Numbered from the stretch's first letter, positions 46,092 through 55,909 are shown. The stretch is DNA of 64,000 nucleotides from an uncultured Pirellulaceae bacterium (GCA_937928555.1 CALFWR010000014.1:40671-104670); one strand, 5' to 3'. Notes: generated by a model not told the origin, from the sequence alone. Translations and numbers: made by a program.

Positions 46092-46119
46092 TTGATGCAA
46101 CTGATTTTCTTTATCCGGA

Positions 46120-49107
46120 CTAAAACGGCGGAAGTTCCGACAGGCCCTCGGCACCGATCGGGACTTCGCCATCGAGAAACGAATCGCGATCAAAAACCAG
46201 ATCCTGGCAAATCGCGGCGTAGTCTTCTGAGTACTCCGGCGGGATTTCTGTCGGCGGCCAAAACTTTTGTTCGCGAATCCGACGGATGCAGTCGAACGCT
46301 GTTTTGTCCGCATCGTCGAGCATCGAATTGTCCCAGCCCGCCGGATCGAATCGGATCTCGTCAAGGTTTTTCGATATCAAAACGTAACCCACCGTTAACT
46401 CCGACAGGTCCGCGTCACTCACGGCGGCGACTTCCTTGACCAGATGTCGATACAGCGGCAACTGAAGATCAATCCATTGCCTGTTTCGATAGTGAGCTTC
46501 TTTGGCTTTCTTTCCCAAATCAGAAGTCTTGTAATCCCAGATCGCGACGCGACCGGTGTGTTCGTGCTGGTCAACGCGGTCAATTTTTCCGCGAATCACA
46601 AATGGCTTTCCATCGACCAGCAACTCGTGTTCGAGAAGCTCTTCGGTGCTGACGATCTGCCAGCCATCGTTTCGTTTGCTGGCCTGAATGGTGGCGAACT
46701 TTTTCAAGCGAAGCCGCAACTGTTCGATTTGAATCCGCAGGGCCGGAAGTCTCGAGCCCGGAAATCGCTTTTTTGCAAGCTCATCGAGCATCACATCCAG
46801 AAACGAGCCGATGTCTTTTTCAGACGTCGAATCCACCACGCTTGAATTCGCGAACGCCTCCAGAACGTCGTGAGCCAAATCGCCAAAGCCACCGCCGTCC
46901 ATTTCCGTCAGCCCGCCGCGAAGCGTTTTGAGACCCATCACCGAAGCCAGATAGAATCGATAGGGGCACTTCAGGTACTCTCGAAATTTCGTGACCGAAA
47001 GCTTTTCAATCGGCTCGCAACTCTGGGGTCGCGGAATGCGAAAATGCTGTTTCGGCTTGGCAAGCGACTGGTCGTACAACCAAAATCCGATGCCGGGCTT
47101 GCCTTCGTAACTGAAAAAGGCATACGCACGTTCGGCCGATGTCGTTTCGTCCTGGGTGAACAGCAGCCGACTGGGTTTGAGCGGATCTTTCTTTTCGTTG
47201 ACCCGACTGGCAATCAGCAAATACTCGTCACGCACCGCCGTGATGACGCTTAACGCGTAAATGTCACGCGCCATCCGCCGGTTGTTGTCCATGATTCCCA
47301 ACTGCTCACACAGCTTGTTGGGCAGAAACTGATGCCCCACTTCGGCGCTGGGCACATGTTCGTCGTTCATCCCAACCACTGCCATCACCGGCGCATCGTC
47401 CAGCGGCAAATCCAGCCAGCCAACAAACTCGACCGCGTCGGCGATCGGCGGATCGATGACCCGTTGTTCAATCGCCGCTTCCACTGCCCAGTCGAGCGCC
47501 TGTTCGGCCGAACACCGTGTTTCAAATTCGCCTGGCACATGACGATGATTGGCAAGCGCCGTATGGATTGCCTTGCACGCCAACAAGACCTGCAGGTCCT
47601 CAACCCGCTGCCGATCCAACTCCCTTTGACCGTAAATCGAAATCAGAATGTCCGACCAGGGCTCGGTCCACGCGGGCAGCGACTGTGGCTTGCCGTCGAG
47701 CGGTCGAAGCAATCCCGCGATCAGTTCGTGTACCCGGTTGAGCACCGTTGCCGTTTGGGAAGCAGCGATGGCCCGCGCGCGAGAGCTTGCATCGGCGGCG
47801 TCAAAGTCCGCTAAAAGTTTATCTGGTTCGCCAAAAGGTTCCGTGTCCTTGAGCCGAATCGCGTCGGGCAGTCTGGTATTCTGGTAAACGTCCAGGGCAG
47901 CCAGCCACGACAGGGATTCGGTTTGTTTTTCTTCGGCAGCTTCCGCTGAAGCTTCTTCGTGGGCATCGTTTTCGAGTTGCTCGACGACCCAGCGATACAT
48001 GTCCGGGTGCCGAACAAGAATCTCAAAAGTCTCGTACTCCTGGTCGCGCAGATAGTCCCGACACGCCAACATCAGCTGAACCGGTGGCGTCTCGCCCAGG
48101 GACTTTCCGGCCAGGCTACGATGCGGCAAATCGAGAGCCCCGATCGCCCGCGTCAACTGGGGCACGAGGCCTTCTTCGGGAACACCGATGGTGACTTCGT
48201 CGGTCGAGTACGTTTTGTCCAAGTGCGTGATAAAGTGCGCCGCGCTGGCCGCCTGGTCCGCGGGCGATTCAACAAACAGGATCTTTTGGTCATCAATTTC
48301 GACGCTCGATTCCAGCCACTGTTTGGTCAGCAGATTTCCAAACTGGTCAAAGCGATCTTCGTGTTGGCTTTCGGCCGCGACAAGGACCGTGATCTGCGAC
48401 GCAAGCTGAGCCAACATCATCGAAACGGATCGATTGATATCCGCGGTGGCTACCAGAATGATGTCTTTGTCGGTCGCACAACGTTTCTCGTTCACGTCCG
48501 GACGACCACCGGCGGCGACATAGTTCCTAGCCGCCTGACGATCCCAAAGGTTGGCTTTTTCGAGAATCCGGTAGTATCGCTTTTGGACTTCGCGAAGGAT
48601 CTCCCAACGCCGCAGCTCATTGGCCAGAAAGCCCGGAATCCTGGCGACTTCGCGAGCGACACTGTTGAACGACCAGACATCACTGGCAAGACGCGTGTGC
48701 AGTTTTGAAAGCACCCGAGCCAAGGGCTGCCAGTCCTGTAGGTCTTCGATGTCCTTACGACCGGTAAGCACCTGGATTTCTTCGTTGGGCGTGTCTTCGA
48801 GGGCCTGCGACCAGGCGATCTGCTGGGCCAGGTCGGTGGCCAGCGCCTTTTCTGCCACGTAGAGACGCTCCGGGAAATCACCCAGCGTTGTGATCTCTGG
48901 CGGATCAAAAAGCAGCCCGTTGGCTTGCGTCCGAATCGCCAACAGTTGCATCAGACGGTGGCGTGAGCGTTCGGTTGGCACAACGACCAGGCTCTTGCTC
49001 ATCGACAAAGCGCGATCGTCACCATAAAGTTCAAACAACCGATCGGCTGCGGTGACCAGCGGTGGGCTTTGCAGGCCAAGCATTATTTTGGTTGGAATGG
49101 TTGCCAT
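46120..49107 (-). CDS. addB: AddB-like PD-(D/E)xK nuclease/helicase-fold protein
   Basis: Partner subunit of the AddAB-type recombination nuclease. The 995-aa product starts with a degenerate helicase domain (SLVVVPTERSRHRLMQLLAI) and has VMAVVGMNDEHVPSAEVGHQ in the middle. The C-terminal nuclease domain shows LSVTKFREYLKCPYRFYLAS, GKIDRVDQHEHTGRVAIWDY and KTSD (the DYK active site). The four-Cys iron-sulfur pattern of Firmicutes AddB is not evident. Gene order addB then addA fits an operon. The symbol is by analogy. Confidence 0.85.
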   Translation of the reverse strand: MATIPTKIMLGLQSPPLVTAADRLFELYGDDRALSMSKSLVVVPTERSRHRLMQLLAIRTQANGLLFDPPEITTLGDFPERLYVAEKALATDLAQQIAWSQALEDTPNEEIQVLTGRKDIEDLQDWQPLARVLSKLHTRLASDVWSFNSVAREVARIPGFLANELRRWEILREVQKRYYRILEKANLWDRQAARNYVAAGGRPDVNEKRCATDKDIILVATADINRSVSMMLAQLASQITVLVAAESQHEDRFDQFGNLLTKQWLESSVEIDDQKILFVESPADQAASAAHFITHLDKTYSTDEVTIGVPEEGLVPQLTRAIGALDLPHRSLAGKSLGETPPVQLMLACRDYLRDQEYETFEILVRHPDMYRWVVEQLENDAHEEASAEAAEEKQTESLSWLAALDVYQNTRLPDAIRLKDTEPFGEPDKLLADFDAADASSRARAIAASQTATVLNRVHELIAGLLRPLDGKPQSLPAWTEPWSDILISIYGQRELDRQRVEDLQVLLACKAIHTALANHRHVPGEFETRCSAEQALDWAVEAAIEQRVIDPPIADAVEFVGWLDLPLDDAPVMAVVGMNDEHVPSAEVGHQFLPNKLCEQLGIMDNNRRMARDIYALSVITAVRDEYLLIASRVNEKKDPLKPSRLLFTQDETTSAERAYAFFSYEGKPGIGFWLYDQSLAKPKQHFRIPRPQSCEPIEKLSVTKFREYLKCPYRFYLASVMGLKTLRGGLTEMDGGGFGDLAHDVLEAFANSSVVDSTSEKDIGSFLDVMLDELAKKRFPGSRLPALRIQIEQLRLRLKKFATIQASKRNDGWQIVSTEELLEHELLVDGKPFVIRGKIDRVDQHEHTGRVAIWDYKTSDLGKKAKEAHYRNRQWIDLQLPLYRHLVKEVAAVSDADLSELTVGYVLISKNLDEIRFDPAGWDNSMLDDADKTAFDCIRRIREQKFWPPTEIPPEYSEDYAAICQDLVFDRDSFLDGEVPIGAEGLSELPPF

Positions 49108-49256
49108 GGGTGTTCATCGGGACGGTAAGTTTGCCGTCGCACACCGGTTCGAGAAAGCGAAAGCGTCCGGGTAAACCTAAACTCTCGCACCGCTATCGGT
49201 CAATGATTCGGCCAATCAAGTCGAGAGGGCAGGGCGGACGCGGCCTGACCGGCAGC

Positions 49257-51845
49257 TCAAAAAGCCGGGCTTTCGCTATTCAGACCCTGCGATTGGCGAT
49301 GTTCGTCTGCCAGGTCAATGACTTTCTGCAGGCGTGCTTTGGCTTCTTCGGCTCGTTCTGGCACGCCAGCCTCTTCGAATGCACTGACAGCTTTTTCATA
49401 AAGACCGATGGTGCGTTCAAAATCCATGCCCCATCCCACTTTTTCATACTTGTTCTGCTCGCAATACGTGGCAGCTTCATACATCGCTTCGGCGGACAGG
49501 ACGGGCTGTTCCAGTTGAAGATAATACTGCGACGCTTGCTGCAGAACCGCAATCATCCGACCGAGCACCGCGTGGTCACCGGGGTTCATCTGGATCGAAA
49601 TCCGCCGCAATTGAATCGCCGACTCCAGCTGCGCGAGCGCTTCATCCTGCTGCTCTCTTCTCCAAAAAATGTTCGCCAGCAGAACATGAGTTTCGAAAAC
49701 GTCGGCACGATACTGAAGATTTAGCGGAAAAGAACTCACCAGTCTCTGCAGTTGCTCCCCGGACGATACCAGTAGCTCGATGGCTTTCCCGGCGTCGCCA
49801 GAACGCAGCGCCACCATCCCCAGCTTGGCATCGTTGACCGCAATTTTGCGAATCAACTGAACTCGCTCTACCCGAGTTGGGGCTGAACCCCGCAAGCGCT
49901 TCAGGATCTCCGCGCGGGCAGCGCGAAATTTGCTTGACGCCGGACCATCGGTGTTCTGGGCAAGGTTCAAATAAACCCTTTCATACAGCGACAGCCAAAT
50001 GCGGTCCGATGTGTCTGTTCCGTCAAGAGAATCCGCTGGCGGCAATGAAGCGGCGATCTTTTCCAGTTCAGCGACCTTTTGTGATTTGTCCTGGTGCAAA
50101 GTGGCGAGGAAACAGTCCGTCTTCGCCAACCGGGCTTGTACTTCGTCGTCCAAAGAATTTTCCTCTGTATCGATCGCCAGCAACAGTTCCCTGGCCCGAA
50201 GTGCGTAAGCCAATGCCTCGTCGGGCTTGCCTTGGAACGTCATCGCTGCGGCTCGCTGATCGAATAGCTTTGCCACCAGCAAGTGATCTTTGGTCGTCAG
50301 GCCCGGGCAAGCCAACAGCTTTTCGCCGACGTCAATGGAGACGGCGCTGATTTCAACCAGACGATTGTCCATGGCCATCTGATAGGCCACGTCGAACGTG
50401 CCAGCACACTGCTGTGCCATCTTTCGCAGCTCTTCGCGGTCGTCGTCCTGGATGCGATCGACCAGCAACCGCATGGTGCTGACCATGTCGATCATCATGG
50501 AGTTCCGCACGGACGACGGCATCTCGGCCGCAAAACTGAAATCAACCAACTCCGCGTGAGTTGAGTTGCTCAGGGCCGCGATGAAGTCCGCCTGATTCTG
50601 CTGCAGGACGGCGTTACTTTGGCGCAAAGTAAGAGCACGTTTTTCGGCCAGCGCCGCATTTTTTTCACTTTGGATCCAGAACCAGGTGCTGATCGTGGTG
50701 CCGGCGATTAGCAGCGCCGTTGCCGCACACAGCGACGACGCCAACAAGCGGTTTCGAAGAACCCAACGGCGACATCGCCCCGACCATCCTTCCCGTCTCG
50801 CAAAGACGGGTTTACCCAGCAGGTATCGCTGGAGATCTTCTTCAAATTCCTTGGGTGACTGATACCGCTGCGATGGCTCTTTGGAGAGTGCCTTGAGGCA
50901 GATCGTTTCCATGTCCAGAGGGATCGTGCGATTGAGGTCGCGTGGTTGCTGCGGGTCTGCGCTTCGGTGCTGTTCTAGGACGTCCAACGCCTGGCCACGA
51001 AACGGAATTGAACCGGTCAGGCACTCGTAAAGCACAACTCCCAAGCTGTATATGTCGCCATGCGTTTGGTGCTTTTCCGGGGACATCGCTTCGGGGCTCA
51101 TGTACTCCGGAGTCCCGCAAACGACATCCTGAGCGGTAAGCGTTTCGTCGGTGCTGCTGCGGACAAGGCCAAAATCCGTCAGCTTGGCCTGCTTGTCCTG
51201 GCTGTCCAGAAGAATATTCGCAGGCTTGATGTCGCGGTGTACGATTCCGTTGTCGTGAGCTTCCTGCAAACCCCTGCAAACCTGCATGATGATCATTGCC
51301 GTTTCGGAGGGCGACGGCAGTCCAATCTCCAGCCGTTGCTTGAGAGAGTTTCCTTCGATCAATGGCATCACCAGGTACGGCCGCCCATCGATCGCCTGCC
51401 CGGCCGAATAAACCGGCACCAGATTGGCATGCTTGAGTCCTGCGGCGGCTTTTGTTTCTCGCAGAAAACGTTGGCCTGACTCGTGACTGCTGCCACGCTT
51501 GAGAACCTTGACCGCGACACTGCGTCCCAGACTCAGGTCGTCGCCATGAAAGACGATTCCCATCCCGCCGGCGCCGATTTGCCTGAGGATGGCAATCCCG
51601 TCAATCAGTCCCAAGTAAGCGGGGTCATCGGAGGGCTCAAGATACCTGCTGGTGTCTTTGGCCAATTGCACCGGCGCACGAAATTCAGCAAGGTAACCCT
51701 CATCCGAAAGCTGATCCAGTTCTCCCTGGCAACGCAAACATCCGTCAACGTGCTGGGCCAAACCGGAATCAGCGCCGACGGCTCCGGACAAGAGTCCCAT
51801 CAGAGAATCACGCTGCGGGCAATGTACGGGTTTACCTTGTGCCAT
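49257..51845 (-). CDS. Ser/Thr protein kinase with N-terminal zinc anti-sigma motif
   Basis: The 862-aa product has four parts. Residues 1-50 carry HCPQRDSL and HVDGCLRCQGELDQL, the H-x3-C-x2-C pattern of zinc anti-sigma (ZAS) domains. Residues about 84-345 are an active kinase domain: IGAGGMGIVFHG, VAVKVLKRG, VHRDIKPANILL, LTDFGLVRS, GTPEYMSPEA. A membrane helix lies at about 372-398. The C-terminal 450 residues are helical and TPR-like (ALAYALRARELLLAID; YRADVFETHVLLANIFWR). It starts 6 bp after the ECF sigma gene, so the kinase probably controls that sigma factor. Confidence 0.93.
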   Translation of the reverse strand: MAQGKPVHCPQRDSLMGLLSGAVGADSGLAQHVDGCLRCQGELDQLSDEGYLAEFRAPVQLAKDTSRYLEPSDDPAYLGLIDGIAILRQIGAGGMGIVFHGDDLSLGRSVAVKVLKRGSSHESGQRFLRETKAAAGLKHANLVPVYSAGQAIDGRPYLVMPLIEGNSLKQRLEIGLPSPSETAMIIMQVCRGLQEAHDNGIVHRDIKPANILLDSQDKQAKLTDFGLVRSSTDETLTAQDVVCGTPEYMSPEAMSPEKHQTHGDIYSLGVVLYECLTGSIPFRGQALDVLEQHRSADPQQPRDLNRTIPLDMETICLKALSKEPSQRYQSPKEFEEDLQRYLLGKPVFARREGWSGRCRRWVLRNRLLASSLCAATALLIAGTTISTWFWIQSEKNAALAEKRALTLRQSNAVLQQNQADFIAALSNSTHAELVDFSFAAEMPSSVRNSMMIDMVSTMRLLVDRIQDDDREELRKMAQQCAGTFDVAYQMAMDNRLVEISAVSIDVGEKLLACPGLTTKDHLLVAKLFDQRAAAMTFQGKPDEALAYALRARELLLAIDTEENSLDDEVQARLAKTDCFLATLHQDKSQKVAELEKIAASLPPADSLDGTDTSDRIWLSLYERVYLNLAQNTDGPASSKFRAARAEILKRLRGSAPTRVERVQLIRKIAVNDAKLGMVALRSGDAGKAIELLVSSGEQLQRLVSSFPLNLQYRADVFETHVLLANIFWRREQQDEALAQLESAIQLRRISIQMNPGDHAVLGRMIAVLQQASQYYLQLEQPVLSAEAMYEAATYCEQNKYEKVGWGMDFERTIGLYEKAVSAFEEAGVPERAEEAKARLQKVIDLADEHRQSQGLNSESPAF

Positions 51846-51851
51846 GCTTTT

Positions 51852-52442
51852 CTACCGTGGCAGATCACCTGCCAAATTTCGAACTTCTGCTTCCAAACGT
51901 TTCAACACGCGCGACTTGTTGACGTAAACCGAATGCACCGCAATACCAAGCTCGCTGGCAACCTGTGACGATGATTTATTGTCGATCCAGATTCCTTCAA
52001 AACAGGACCACGTCGTCACACTAAATTGTGACTTTACCTGCTCACATGCTGCATTGAAAATTCGCTCCATGTAGATATCAACCCACGCGGAATCCGGGTC
52101 TTCGTATTGCTCAAACAATGTTCGTGCGTCCGCTTCAACAGCGACCGTGTTTTGTTTTCGCAACTCGCCCGCAATGTGACTTTTGATGGTATTGGCAGCG
52201 ACGGTCCCCAACCACGCCCGAAATCTTCCCTTGGACGGATCGTAGTCAAACGACTTGATCGCCGACGTAACCTTCCGCATCACTTCCTGCAGCACGTCGT
52301 CGGTGTCAGAATCCGACAGCCGACGCTGAAAGCAGTAATCCCGGATGATCACGCTGTAAATTTTCGCGAATTGTTCCCACGATTCATGGTCTTCGTTGTC
52401 GCGTATCCGCAACAGAAGACTGGGTGAAGTCGTTGCTCCCAT
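51852..52442 (-). CDS. ECF-type RNA polymerase sigma factor
   Basis: The 196-aa product has sigma region 2 (WEQFAKIYSVIIRDYCFQRR; DTDDVLQEVMRKV; GRFRAWLGTVAANTIKSHI) and region 4 (SVTTWSCFEGIWIDNKSSSQ; VASELGIAVHSVYVNKSRVL). No region 1 or 3 is visible. It is the first gene of a two-gene unit with the kinase downstream, as in the kinase-associated ECF groups known in planctomycetes. It is divergent from the PEP-CTERM gene, which could be a target. Confidence 0.92.
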   Translation of the reverse strand: MGATTSPSLLLRIRDNEDHESWEQFAKIYSVIIRDYCFQRRLSDSDTDDVLQEVMRKVTSAIKSFDYDPSKGRFRAWLGTVAANTIKSHIAGELRKQNTVAVEADARTLFEQYEDPDSAWVDIYMERIFNAACEQVKSQFSVTTWSCFEGIWIDNKSSSQVASELGIAVHSVYVNKSRVLKRLEAEVRNLAGDLPR

Positions 52443-52709
52443 CGCCTCCCCTTAACTACCCCGTAAAGAAACAGATCTCTCAAAAGAACTGACAGAGGCG
52501 AGAAAATCAGCGCAAATCCTGCCTGACCTTGCTTTCGTCTCATCATCGATTCATCCACCAAAGCTAATTGTCATGTCTGTAGAAGAACTTTTCCAGCGAA
52601 AAATCCCAAAAGTCGCTGAGAGATAGCGGGGCGGGCGAAGTAGTAGTTGTCAAAGTCAGAAAAATCTGATGGCAACAACGAGATTGAGAACCTTTTGACA
52701 GGATGAATC

Positions 52710-55679
52710 ATGTCTACAAAAAGAGCATCACGTAAATCATCGGTGATGTTAGCGGTTTCGCTGGCGGCGGTTTTGGTGGGAACCGAGCCCAATCAGGCCA
52801 GTGCACAAACGAATTCCATCTGGACCGGAACCAACGGTTCGTGGTTCGATGCCGCCAACTGGGACAACGGCGTCCCCAATGGAGACTTCAGCGCGATTAT
52901 CGACTCCGCAACCGATGATGCCGTTGTCGAAACAGGAACAAGTTCGAACATCGTCGTACAGCTTTTGCAGGTAGGAACCGGAGACCGGTTGCGAATCGGA
53001 AACAACTCGAACTTTATTATTGACGAGCTTTCGGCGACACCTTCAATCAACAATTTCGGAACGATCGAGATCGACTCGACCGCCAACGCGACTGACTTGC
53101 GGATTGAAGGCAACGTCGTGCTTGACGGCGGCGGCACTGTGATTCTTTCGGGAAGCAACGCGCGGATCCTTGATGAAGTCGGTAGCGTTTCCGGCGTGCT
53201 GACCAATGTCGACAACACCATTGCGGGCGAAGGACAAATCGGTGCAGGCCGGACATCCTTTTCCAATTCGGGATTCATTCAGGCCAATGTTTTGGGCGGA
53301 ACATTGACTCTTGACCCGGGACTCCAAGGTCCAGAGTTCACCAACACCGGCACCCTGCAAGCGACCAACGGAGGCGAGCTTCTGTTGTCTGGAAGCGGCG
53401 GCGGTCGTTTTCTCAATGCTGGCGGCACCATCGAAGCACAGACCGATTCGCTTGTCCGGCTCGCGACCAATGCAAACCTTGTCGGCGGAAATCTTCAGAC
53501 GACCGGCAGCGGCAGGTTCGTGATCGGACCCACGAGTTCGGGGATCCTTGAAAACCTGACCACGTCGGGGCTTTTCGATGTGGAAAACAGCTCCGATCTG
53601 GAACTGGTCGGTTCAGTCACCAACTCGGGAACAATCGATGTCAACTCAACTGGCAATGCGACGGACATTCGTATCGAAGGCCTAGTCAATCTTGACGGTG
53701 GCGGAACGGTGCGACTTGGCGGCGCCACCAACTCGAGCAGAATTCTGGATGAAACGGGAGCCCTGAGCGGAATCCTGAACAACGTGAATAACGTGATCGA
53801 AGGAAACGGGCAAATCGGTTTCAATCGTCTGGCAGTCGTCAATGGCGGCACCATCGAAGCAAACGTTTCAGGAGAAACGCTGACGCTGGATCCCCGCAAT
53901 GCCGACGATGAATTCACGAACAACGGAACGCTCTCCGCTTCCGGTGGCGGCGAGCTTGTTCTTTCAGGATCAGGTGGCGGTCGTTTTCTCAATGCTGGCG
54001 ATATCGAATCGGACACGGGATCCACCGTAAGATTCACCGCAAATGGAGCCGTGGTTGGCGGCAACTTGCAATCGACAGGTACGGGACGATTTGTCATTGG
54101 ACCAAACACTCAGGGGACACTCCAGGACGTTGCCTTTTCGGGGCTTTTCGATGTGGAAAACAACTCCGATCTGGAGCTGGTCGGTTCAGTCACCAACTCG
54201 GGAACAATCGATGTCAACTCAACTGGTAATGCGACGGACATTCGAATCGAAGGCCAGGTCAATCTTGACGGTGGCGGGACGGTGCGACTTGGCGGCGCCA
54301 CCAACGCGAGCCGAATCCTGGATGAAACGGGAGCCCTGAGCGGAATCCTGAACAACGTGGACAACGTGATTGAAGGAAACGGGCAAATCGGTTTCAATCG
54401 TCTGGCAGTCATCAATGGCGGAACCATCAATGCCAATTCCGCAGGCCAGACCCTGACCCTGGACCCGCGCAACAGTGACGCAGAATTCACCAACAATGGA
54501 ACGCTAAGAGCATCCGATGGCGGAGAGCTGGTACTGTCGGGAGGCACAGGACGATTTCTCAATACCGCCGGCCTGATCGACGCCGATGATGCCTCCACGG
54601 TTCGCATCAGCGGCTCGACAGTGGTTGGTGGTTCGCTTCAGTCGACCGCCGCAGGGCGATTTGTCGTTGGACCAAGCGCATCCGGTGTCCTCGAAGACGT
54701 CACCTTTGCCGGTCTTTTCGATGTGGAAAACAACTCCAATTTGGAGCTGATTGGGTCCATTTCCAATAGCGGAATTTTTGACGTAAGCTCAACAGCAAAT
54801 GCAACCGACATTCGCATCGAAGGTGTCGTTTCGCTGAGCGGAGGCGGAACAATTCGGCTTGGCGGCACCGGCGGCGTTGCAAGAATTCTTGATGAAACCG
54901 GAGCTCTCGATGGAGTTCTCAACAACATTGACAATGTCATTGAAGGCCACGGGCAAATCGGTGCCAATCGAACACTGTTCAATAACCTCGTTGGTGGAAC
55001 GGTGACTGCAAATGTGAACGGCGAGACGCTGGCCGTGGACACGATCGGCGACACCATCAACGCGGGCATCATCGTCGCTGAATTTGGCGGCACGTTGTCT
55101 GTGGCTGATGGCTTGCAAAACGATGGAATCGGGGAAGTGTTTGAAAACAGCTTCCTGGACGTCGGTCAAAGCATCACCAACAATGGAACTCTTGCAGGCG
55201 AGGGAACCATCGTCGCCGATTCGGTTTCAAGCAGCGGAACCATCGCCCCGGGTCATTCATCGATCGGCAACCTGACGATTGATTCGGACTTGAATCTGCA
55301 AACGGGATCCATTCTCGATATCGAGCTTGGGGCCGTCGATAACGACTTGCTTACTGTTACGGGCGCAATTTCGCTTGATGGAGATTTGACGATTGATCTG
55401 CTGGATCTTGTCAGCGGAACGTTTCCCGCTGCGACTGACGTTTTCACCGTCGCCACATCCAGCTCACTGACGGGTAGCTTTGCGAATGTACTCAACGGCG
55501 GCGACCTTGCGACCCTCGATGGCGAAGGAACATTCACGGTCAACTTTGGTGCGTCCAGTGCGTTCGATTCCAGTTCAGTGGTGCTGAGCAACTTCAGGGC
55601 CACTGCGGTTCCGGAGCCTTCATCGGTTGCGTTCCTGTTGATGATCGGTGGCACAGTTGTGCTTCGCCGCAGAAAGTAA
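52710..55679 (+). CDS. Large repeat-built PEP-CTERM secreted protein
   Basis: The 989-aa product has a signal peptide (SSVMLAVSLAAVLVGTEP to ASAQ), then four tandem repeats of about 191 residues. Each contains a Gly/Asn-rich beta-solenoid pattern such as NLDGGGTVRLGG, RILDETGALSGILNN, NVIEGNGQIGFNRL and GGELVLSGSGGGRFLNAG. The final region (SSGTIAPGHSSIGNLTI) recalls autotransporter-like beta-helices. The C-terminus VPEPSSVAFLLMIGGTVVL followed by RRRK is a PEP-CTERM sorting signal. It is likely a surface or matrix protein. AGGA stands before the ATG. No exosortase gene is nearby. Confidence 0.88.
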   Translation: MSTKRASRKSSVMLAVSLAAVLVGTEPNQASAQTNSIWTGTNGSWFDAANWDNGVPNGDFSAIIDSATDDAVVETGTSSNIVVQLLQVGTGDRLRIGNNSNFIIDELSATPSINNFGTIEIDSTANATDLRIEGNVVLDGGGTVILSGSNARILDEVGSVSGVLTNVDNTIAGEGQIGAGRTSFSNSGFIQANVLGGTLTLDPGLQGPEFTNTGTLQATNGGELLLSGSGGGRFLNAGGTIEAQTDSLVRLATNANLVGGNLQTTGSGRFVIGPTSSGILENLTTSGLFDVENSSDLELVGSVTNSGTIDVNSTGNATDIRIEGLVNLDGGGTVRLGGATNSSRILDETGALSGILNNVNNVIEGNGQIGFNRLAVVNGGTIEANVSGETLTLDPRNADDEFTNNGTLSASGGGELVLSGSGGGRFLNAGDIESDTGSTVRFTANGAVVGGNLQSTGTGRFVIGPNTQGTLQDVAFSGLFDVENNSDLELVGSVTNSGTIDVNSTGNATDIRIEGQVNLDGGGTVRLGGATNASRILDETGALSGILNNVDNVIEGNGQIGFNRLAVINGGTINANSAGQTLTLDPRNSDAEFTNNGTLRASDGGELVLSGGTGRFLNTAGLIDADDASTVRISGSTVVGGSLQSTAAGRFVVGPSASGVLEDVTFAGLFDVENNSNLELIGSISNSGIFDVSSTANATDIRIEGVVSLSGGGTIRLGGTGGVARILDETGALDGVLNNIDNVIEGHGQIGANRTLFNNLVGGTVTANVNGETLAVDTIGDTINAGIIVAEFGGTLSVADGLQNDGIGEVFENSFLDVGQSITNNGTLAGEGTIVADSVSSSGTIAPGHSSIGNLTIDSDLNLQTGSILDIELGAVDNDLLTVTGAISLDGDLTIDLLDLVSGTFPAATDVFTVATSSSLTGSFANVLNGGDLATLDGEGTFTVNFGASSAFDSSSVVLSNFRATAVPEPSSVAFLLMIGGTVVLRRRK
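53571..54430. repeat. Near-identical 573-bp period repeat in a coding sequence
   Basis: The block from 53571 to about 53855 recurs from 54144 to about 54428 with only scattered changes, an offset of 573 bp (191 codons). The first and fourth protein repeats are more diverged. This pattern suggests recent duplication or gene conversion between the central units. Confidence 0.85.
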
Positions 55680-55705
55680 TCGGGCAGCGAGATCTGGAAA
55701 CCTCA

Positions 55706-55735
55706 GGCGGCGGAATAGTTCCGTCGCTTTTTTTC
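55706..55735 (+). terminator. Intrinsic terminator after the PEP-CTERM gene
   Basis: GCGGCGGAA-TAG-TTCCGTCGC forms a 9-bp stem (one G-U pair) with a 3-nt loop, directly followed by TTTTTTTC. It lies 28 bp past the PEP-CTERM stop. This is the clearest rho-independent terminator in the window. Confidence 0.88.
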
Positions 55736-55764
55736 TTGTGTCGTCAAAGTGGTAGGCACACTCA

Positions 55765-55900
55765 GAGGCTGTGATTTTTTCGATCACCCTCCCATCTGGG
55801 CCATCCGGGAGGGGCGGCGGCTCACCGCCGGGGAGGGTTGTGCGCGGCTGACATTGCCAAAGGGAGGCCATTGGCGTCGCGGTGAATAGATCACAGCCTC
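55765..55900 (-). repeat. Repeat family 2, copy 2 (ends GAGGCTGTGAT)
   Basis: Inverse-orientation relative of 29818-29984, about 136 bp. It has GAGGCTGTGATT at one end and ATCACAGCCTC at the other, and shares CTTTGGCAATGTCAG, AACCCTCCCC and TGGGAGGGTGATCGAAAA on the minus strand. The 16-bp tandem duplication of copy 1 is absent. It contains no gene. It lies 30 bp after the terminator of the PEP-CTERM gene. Confidence 0.75.
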
Positions 55901-55909
55901 TCAGCGTGT

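Noticed and set aside
52710..55679. Possible CRISPR-like array from regular repeats
   Set aside because: The repeats are long, in frame and coding; there are no short direct repeats with unique spacers and no cas genes.
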